A DNA stretch of 9,084 bases from an uncultured Anaerolineaceae bacterium (GTDB taxonomy: Bacteria > Chloroflexota > Anaerolineae > Promineifilales > Promineifilaceae): the NCBI GenBank assembly GCA_937967805.1, contig CALBTC010000527.1, positions 1 through 9,084 of the forward strand, in the 5' to 3' direction. Made by a program: the position numbers and the translations under genes. Shown in pieces: positions 5,683 to 9,084 of the stretch. The notes beneath the pieces are model-generated. The model was not told the DNA's origin. It did not search any database and was given only the letters and a program-made list of their open reading frames with translations. Each line of letters starts with the position of its first letter. The stretch's first letter is position 1.

Positions 5683-8067
5683 ATGACATATTCTATTCGA
5701 AAAGCGGCCGTTATCGGGGCCGGCACGATGGGAGGCGGTATTGCGGCACATCTGGCCAACATCGGTATTCCCGTGGTGCTGCTAGACATGGTTCCGCCCA
5801 ATCTGAGCGAATCCGAGAAGAACAATCCCAAGGCGCGCAACCGCATTGTGCAAACTTTGTACGACCGCATGGCCAAAGCCCGCCCGGCCAACCTGGCCCG
5901 CGCCGACCGGGGCGAGCTCATCACCCTGGGTAATTTGGAGGATGATTTTGACCTCATCGCAGAGTGCGACTGGATTGTGGAAGTTATCATTGAGCAGTTA
6001 CAGCCCAAGCAAGAGTTGATGGCCCGCATCGAGAAGGTGCGTAAGCCGGGCAGCATCGTCAGCAGCAACACGTCGGGGATACCGATCAATGAGATTGCCG
6101 ACGGCCGTTCCGACGATTTCAAGCGCCATTTCCTGGGCACCCACTTCTTCAATCCGCCGCGCTACCTCAAGCTGCTGGAAATCATCCCCACACCCGACAC
6201 CGATCCCGAAGTCATCGCGTTCATGAAGAAGTTTGGCAGCGAAACGCTGGGCAAAGGGGTGGTGGTGTGCAAAGACACGCCCAACTTCATCGCCAACCGC
6301 TTCATCGCCATTGTCGGTTCCTACCTGAGCGAATATGCCCTGGAAAATGGGTACACCATCGCCGAAGTGGACGCCATCACTGGGCCGCTGGTGGGCCACC
6401 CCAAAACGGCCACCTTCCGCCTGACCGACCTGGTGGGGCTGGATGTGATGATGCACGTCAATCGCAATCTTTACCCAGCCATTCCCCACGACAAATACCG
6501 CGAGATTCTTAAAGCGCCCAAGAGCACCGCGCTCAATGAAAAGCTGGCGGAAAAGGGCTGGCTGGGCAACAAGAGCGGCCAGGGCTTTTACAAACAGGTG
6601 CGCGTGGACGGCAACCGGGAGTTCCACACCATCGATCCCGACACGCTGGAATATTTTAATCCGCCCAGCGTGCGCTTTGAATCCGTTGGGGCGGTGCGCA
6701 AGATTGAAGATTTGGGCGAGCGGCTGCGCAAGCTGCTGGAGTTTGACGACCGCGCCGCCAACTTTGTGCGTGACACCACCTACTACATGCTGGCCTACGC
6801 CGCCTACGTCACGCCGGAAATTGCTCACTCCATTGTGGACGTAGACAACGCCAACCGCTGGGGCTTTGCCCATGAAGCCGGTCCGTTTGAAATTTGGGAT
6901 ATGCTGGGCGTGGCCGAAACCATCGAAAAGATGGAAGCGGCGGGGCACGAGGTGGCTGATTGGGTGAAGGAGATGGTAGCGTCCGGGCATGAGAGCTTTT
7001 ACAAAGACGGCCGTTACTACGACTTCAAAACCAAGCAGTACAGTCCCGTTCCGATCGACGAGAAAAATATCACCATGGCTGGCTTGCACGAGGCGGGCAA
7101 AGAGATTGCCCGCAATGACAGCGCCAGCCTGCTGGACATGGGCGACGGCGTGCTGCTGTTTGAGTTCCACGCCAAGATGAACGCCATCGACGACCAGATC
7201 ATCGCCCTGGGGCACGAGGCGTTGGCCCGTCTGGACAGCGATTTTGAGGCGATGGTGATTGGCAACGACGCGGACAACTTCTGCGTAGGGGCCAATCTGT
7301 TTGCCGTGGGCGTGGCTGCTGCCAGCGGCATGTGGGACGACCTGAACAAGATGATTCGCGGTCTGCAATCGCTGACGTTTAATTTGCAACACGCGCCAAA
7401 ACCGGTGGTAACGGCCGTTCAGGGCATGGCCCTCGGTGGTGGTGTGGAGATGGCTGTGGCTGGTTGGGAAGCGGTTGCCGCCCACGAAAGCTACATGGGT
7501 CTCGTTGAGGTTGGCGTCGGCCTGATTCCGGCTGGCGGCGGCTGCAAGGAGCTGCTGCGGCGCAAGATCAACCCCGTCATGAAAACCGACAACGCCGACG
7601 TGCTGCCCGTGCTGCAAGACGTCTTTACCCAGGTAGCCACGGCCAAAGTGGGCGAATCCGCCTGGCAAAACAAGGCGATGGGCTACCTGCGCGACAGCGA
7701 CATGATTGTGATGAACGCCGATCATCGGCTGGCGCAGGCGAAGGCCCGCGCTTTGCAGTTGGTGGAAATCGGGGCGCGCCCGCCGGAAGTGGAAAAAATC
7801 TACGCCGCTGGCCGCGACGCGCTGTACGCGCTCAAGCTGGGCGTGCAGGGCTTCGTCTGGGGCAGCTACGCCAGCGCGCACGACCAGGTAATTAGCAACA
7901 AGCTGGCCTGCGTGCTCACCGGTGGCGATCTCAGCACCGGCACCTGGGTAGACCCGTGGTACATCCTCGACCTGGAGCGGGAAGCGTTCCTCTCGCTGCT
8001 GGGCGAAGAGAAAACCCGCGAGCGGATGACGCACATGTTGACGACAGGCAAGCCGTTACGCAACTAA
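5683..8067 (+). CDS. fadN: 3-hydroxyacyl-CoA dehydrogenase / enoyl-CoA hydratase fusion (FadN-type)
   Basis: A 794-residue bifunctional beta-oxidation enzyme: hydration of trans-2-enoyl-CoA and NAD-dependent oxidation of the L-3-hydroxyacyl-CoA. Domain order is that of FadN (dehydrogenase first, hydratase last), the reverse of E. coli FadB, and the length is close to Bacillus FadN. Residues 8-190 are the NAD-binding domain: G-A-G-T-M-G-G-G (12-19) and D35 at the end of strand 2, which fits NAD over NADP. The catalytic His-Glu pair is H154 (T-H-F-F-N-P) and E166 (L-L-E-I-I), 12 apart as in the family; N205 is in A-N-R-F. Two C-terminal dehydrogenase repeats follow (about 192-295 and 355-430). 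The hydratase/crotonase domain (about 475-700) has D-N-F-C-V-G-A-N (531-538) and G-G-G-V-E, with E589 and E609 spaced 20 like the two catalytic glutamates of rat enoyl-CoA hydratase. Both activities therefore look intact. ATG 5683 has AGGAG ten bases upstream. Confidence 0.95.
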   Translation: MTYSIRKAAVIGAGTMGGGIAAHLANIGIPVVLLDMVPPNLSESEKNNPKARNRIVQTLYDRMAKARPANLARADRGELITLGNLEDDFDLIAECDWIVEVIIEQLQPKQELMARIEKVRKPGSIVSSNTSGIPINEIADGRSDDFKRHFLGTHFFNPPRYLKLLEIIPTPDTDPEVIAFMKKFGSETLGKGVVVCKDTPNFIANRFIAIVGSYLSEYALENGYTIAEVDAITGPLVGHPKTATFRLTDLVGLDVMMHVNRNLYPAIPHDKYREILKAPKSTALNEKLAEKGWLGNKSGQGFYKQVRVDGNREFHTIDPDTLEYFNPPSVRFESVGAVRKIEDLGERLRKLLEFDDRAANFVRDTTYYMLAYAAYVTPEIAHSIVDVDNANRWGFAHEAGPFEIWDMLGVAETIEKMEAAGHEVADWVKEMVASGHESFYKDGRYYDFKTKQYSPVPIDEKNITMAGLHEAGKEIARNDSASLLDMGDGVLLFEFHAKMNAIDDQIIALGHEALARLDSDFEAMVIGNDADNFCVGANLFAVGVAAASGMWDDLNKMIRGLQSLTFNLQHAPKPVVTAVQGMALGGGVEMAVAGWEAVAAHESYMGLVEVGVGLIPAGGGCKELLRRKINPVMKTDNADVLPVLQDVFTQVATAKVGESAWQNKAMGYLRDSDMIVMNADHRLAQAKARALQLVEIGARPPEVEKIYAAGRDALYALKLGVQGFVWGSYASAHDQVISNKLACVLTGGDLSTGTWVDPWYILDLEREAFLSLLGEEKTRERMTHMLTTGKPLRN

Positions 8068-8070
8068 CAG

Positions 8071-8144
8071 GAGATTGGAGATTAGAGATTGGAGATTGTG
8101 CCATCTAAAAAGTGCCAATCTCCAATTAACCAATCTCCAATCTC
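8071..8144 (+). repeat. Heptamer-array hairpin element, copy 2 (GAGATTG type)
   Basis: Left arm: GAGATTG, GAGATTA, GAGATTG, GAGATTG (8071-8098), identical over 28 bp to 2904-2931. Right arm (8116-8144): CAATCTC, an 8-nt CAATTAAC, CAATCTC, CAATCTC. It folds like copy 1, with about 25 base pairs and the internal loop at the same place, opposite the 8-nt unit. The loop (17 nt) differs in sequence from copy 1. It begins three bases after the upstream stop codon TAA (8065-8067). No U-tract follows. The two copies share arms and the defect position, so they are members of one dispersed element family. Confidence 0.85.
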
Positions 8145-8156
8145 CTCCGAAGGAGA
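8141..8156 (+). promoter_or_regulatory. Hairpin covering the Shine-Dalgarno of the thiolase gene
   Basis: TCTCC (8141-8145) can pair with GGAGA (8152-8156) across a six-base loop. The right strand is part of the ribosome-binding site AAGGAG of the gene starting at 8163. The left strand is the end of the last heptamer unit of the element at 8071-8144, so the two structures are mutually exclusive. This repeats the arrangement at 2979-2993. The pairing is visible; function is inferred. Confidence 0.4.
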
Positions 8157-8162
8157 CAAATT

Positions 8163-9084
8163 ATGACACGAGAAGCAGTTATTGTGGCGGCCAGCCGAAC
8201 GGCCGTAGGTAAAGCAAAACGAGGTACCACCCGCAACTGGCGGTCGGACGAGATGGCTGCGGCCGTTATCAAAGAGGTGATGCGCCAGGCCGAAGGGCTG
8301 GATTCCAACGAGATTGACGACGTGATTATTGGCTGTGCTATGCCGGAAGGAGCTCAGGGGCTCAACTTTGCCCGCACCATCGCCTTGCGCGCCGGGCTGC
8401 CGGTGGACGTGCCGGGCATGACGGTCAACCGCTTTTGCTCCAGCGGCCTGCAAACCATTGCCCTGGCTGCCGAGCGCATCATCGCCAACGGGGCAGATGC
8501 GATTATTGCCGGTGGCGCGGAGACGATGAGCCTGGTGCCGATGACCGGCTTTCGCGTGAACCCTAACCCGCACATGGTGGAAAACGCGCCGGAAGTGTAC
8601 ATGGGCATGGGCCTCACAGCCGAGCAGGTGGCTGACGAATACGAGGTCAGCCGCCAGGCACAAGATGAGTTTGCCCTGCGCAGCCACCAGCGGGCTGCGG
8701 CCGCCTACGAAAAAGAGCTGTTCAAGGGTGAAATTTTGCCCGTCGAGGTGGAGGAAGTGACGCCTGGCCCGGATGGACCGGAGCGGAAAACGATTGTCTT
8801 TGACCGGGATGAGCATCTGCGCCCGGACACGACGCTGGAGGGGTTAGCTAAGCTGCGCCCGGTGTTTAAGCAGGGCGGCACCGTGACGGCGGGCAACGCT
8901 TCGCCGCTGAGCGATGGGGCTGCGGCCGTTCTCGTGATGGAGCGCAGCAAAGCAGAAGCGTTGGGTCTGAAACCGCTGGTGCGTTTTGTGGGCTTCAACG
9001 TCGGTGGCGTGCGGCCTGAGGTAATGGGCGTGGGGCCGATTTCGGCCGTGCCGCGCCTGCTCAAGCGCACCGGCATGGCCTTGA
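8163..9084 (+). CDS. fadA: Acetyl-CoA C-acyltransferase (3-ketoacyl-CoA thiolase), cut by right edge
   Basis: The frame is open for 307 codons to the window edge; the last quarter (about 85-90 residues) is missing. Thiolase cleaves 3-ketoacyl-CoA with CoA, releasing acetyl-CoA and the shortened acyl-CoA, and so completes the cycle begun by the three upstream genes. Visible: N-terminal E-A-V-I-V-A-A-S-R-T-A-V-G-K; the nucleophile C92 in N-R-F-C-S-S-G-L-Q; G-G-A-E-T-M-S around 120; and the second-domain start V-T-A-G-N-A-S-P-L-S-D-G-A-A-A-V-L-V-M around 240-260. The C-terminal G-x-G-x-A-H-P and C-x-G-G-G motifs lie outside. ATG 8163 has AAGGAG seven bases upstream, possibly masked by a small hairpin. 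By sequence alone a biosynthetic acetoacetyl-CoA thiolase cannot be excluded; the fadN neighbour favours the degradative role, so the symbol is by context. Confidence 0.93.
   Translation, partial: MTREAVIVAASRTAVGKAKRGTTRNWRSDEMAAAVIKEVMRQAEGLDSNEIDDVIIGCAMPEGAQGLNFARTIALRAGLPVDVPGMTVNRFCSSGLQTIALAAERIIANGADAIIAGGAETMSLVPMTGFRVNPNPHMVENAPEVYMGMGLTAEQVADEYEVSRQAQDEFALRSHQRAAAAYEKELFKGEILPVEVEEVTPGPDGPERKTIVFDRDEHLRPDTTLEGLAKLRPVFKQGGTVTAGNASPLSDGAAAVLVMERSKAEALGLKPLVRFVGFNVGGVRPEVMGVGPISAVPRLLKRTGMAL

Larger units (their letters stand above)
28..9049. repeat. Dispersed over-represented motif CGGCCGT (palindromic form ACGGCCGT)
   Basis: Hand count on the plus strand gives 24 copies of CGGCCGT, starting at 28, 226, 448, 502, 973, 1112, 1338, 2161, 3106, 3426, 3471, 3732, 4240, 4511, 4646, 5114, 5705, 6102, 7008, 7412, 8200, 8260, 8933 and 9043. 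Fourteen are ACGGCCGT, a perfect 8-bp palindrome. About one CGGCCGT would be expected by chance at this length and composition. Copies occur in genes on both strands and in different frames (read as T-A-V or A-A-V, as G-R, or as R-P), so protein sequence alone does not explain them. The TetR gene has none. Confidence 0.75.

Noticed and set aside
5998..8034. Long antisense open frame (678 codons) opposite fadN
   Set aside because: It is a shadow of the codon bias of fadN. The sense frame has full domain and active-site matches, and the antisense translation has no recognisable motif or good ribosome-binding site.
8071..8144. Rho-independent terminator between fadN and the thiolase gene
   Set aside because: The stem is long but AT-rich in parts and not followed by a U-tract. 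The next gene starts 18 bases later and belongs to the same pathway, so an operon is more likely.

Overview
The window is bacterial, moderately GC-rich and densely coded. It most resembles a Chloroflexota (Anaerolineae-like) genome. That placement is an inference from three things: a FadN-type multifunctional beta-oxidation protein next to a divergent acyl-CoA dehydrogenase pair, good Shine-Dalgarno sites, and repeat-rich gene junctions. No rRNA, tRNA, CRISPR array or transposase gene was recognised.

Layout: (1) 2-748, minus strand: the N-terminal 249 codons of a secreted LysM protein that runs off the left edge. (2) 749-875: a divergent intergenic region with a near-consensus sigma-70 promoter facing right. 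(3) 876-2918, plus strand: folK, a TetR-family regulator with a palindromic operator candidate over its own translation start, and folP overlapping the regulator's stop codon. (4) 3002-9084, plus strand: a fatty-acid beta-oxidation cluster of two different acyl-CoA dehydrogenases, a 3-hydroxyacyl-CoA dehydrogenase/enoyl-CoA hydratase fusion and a thiolase cut by the right edge. Together these cover the four beta-oxidation reactions: acyl-CoA oxidation, hydration, second oxidation and thiolysis. The TetR protein could control this cluster, as TetR-type FadR proteins do elsewhere, but no second copy of its operator was seen in the window.

Two layers of non-coding structure run across the genes. 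First, each of the four junctions of the beta-oxidation cluster starts, at or within a few bases of the upstream stop codon, with a tandem array of 7-bp units. Each array is followed by reverse-complement or near-complement units, giving long predicted RNA hairpins. Junctions 2904-2981 and 8071-8144 are copies of one element; the other two use different heptamers with the same design. Second, the sequence CGGCCGT occurs 24 times by hand count on the plus strand, 14 of them as the palindrome ACGGCCGT, in several reading frames. This resembles the cyanobacterial HIP1 phenomenon.

The most notable protein-level observation is that the two adjacent acyl-CoA dehydrogenases have complementary motif losses. 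One keeps the C-terminal FAD-contact motifs but lacks the usual catalytic Glu and GAGSD loop. The other keeps the Glu and GAGSD but lacks the usual FAD-contact motifs. This pattern suggests an obligate heteromeric enzyme.
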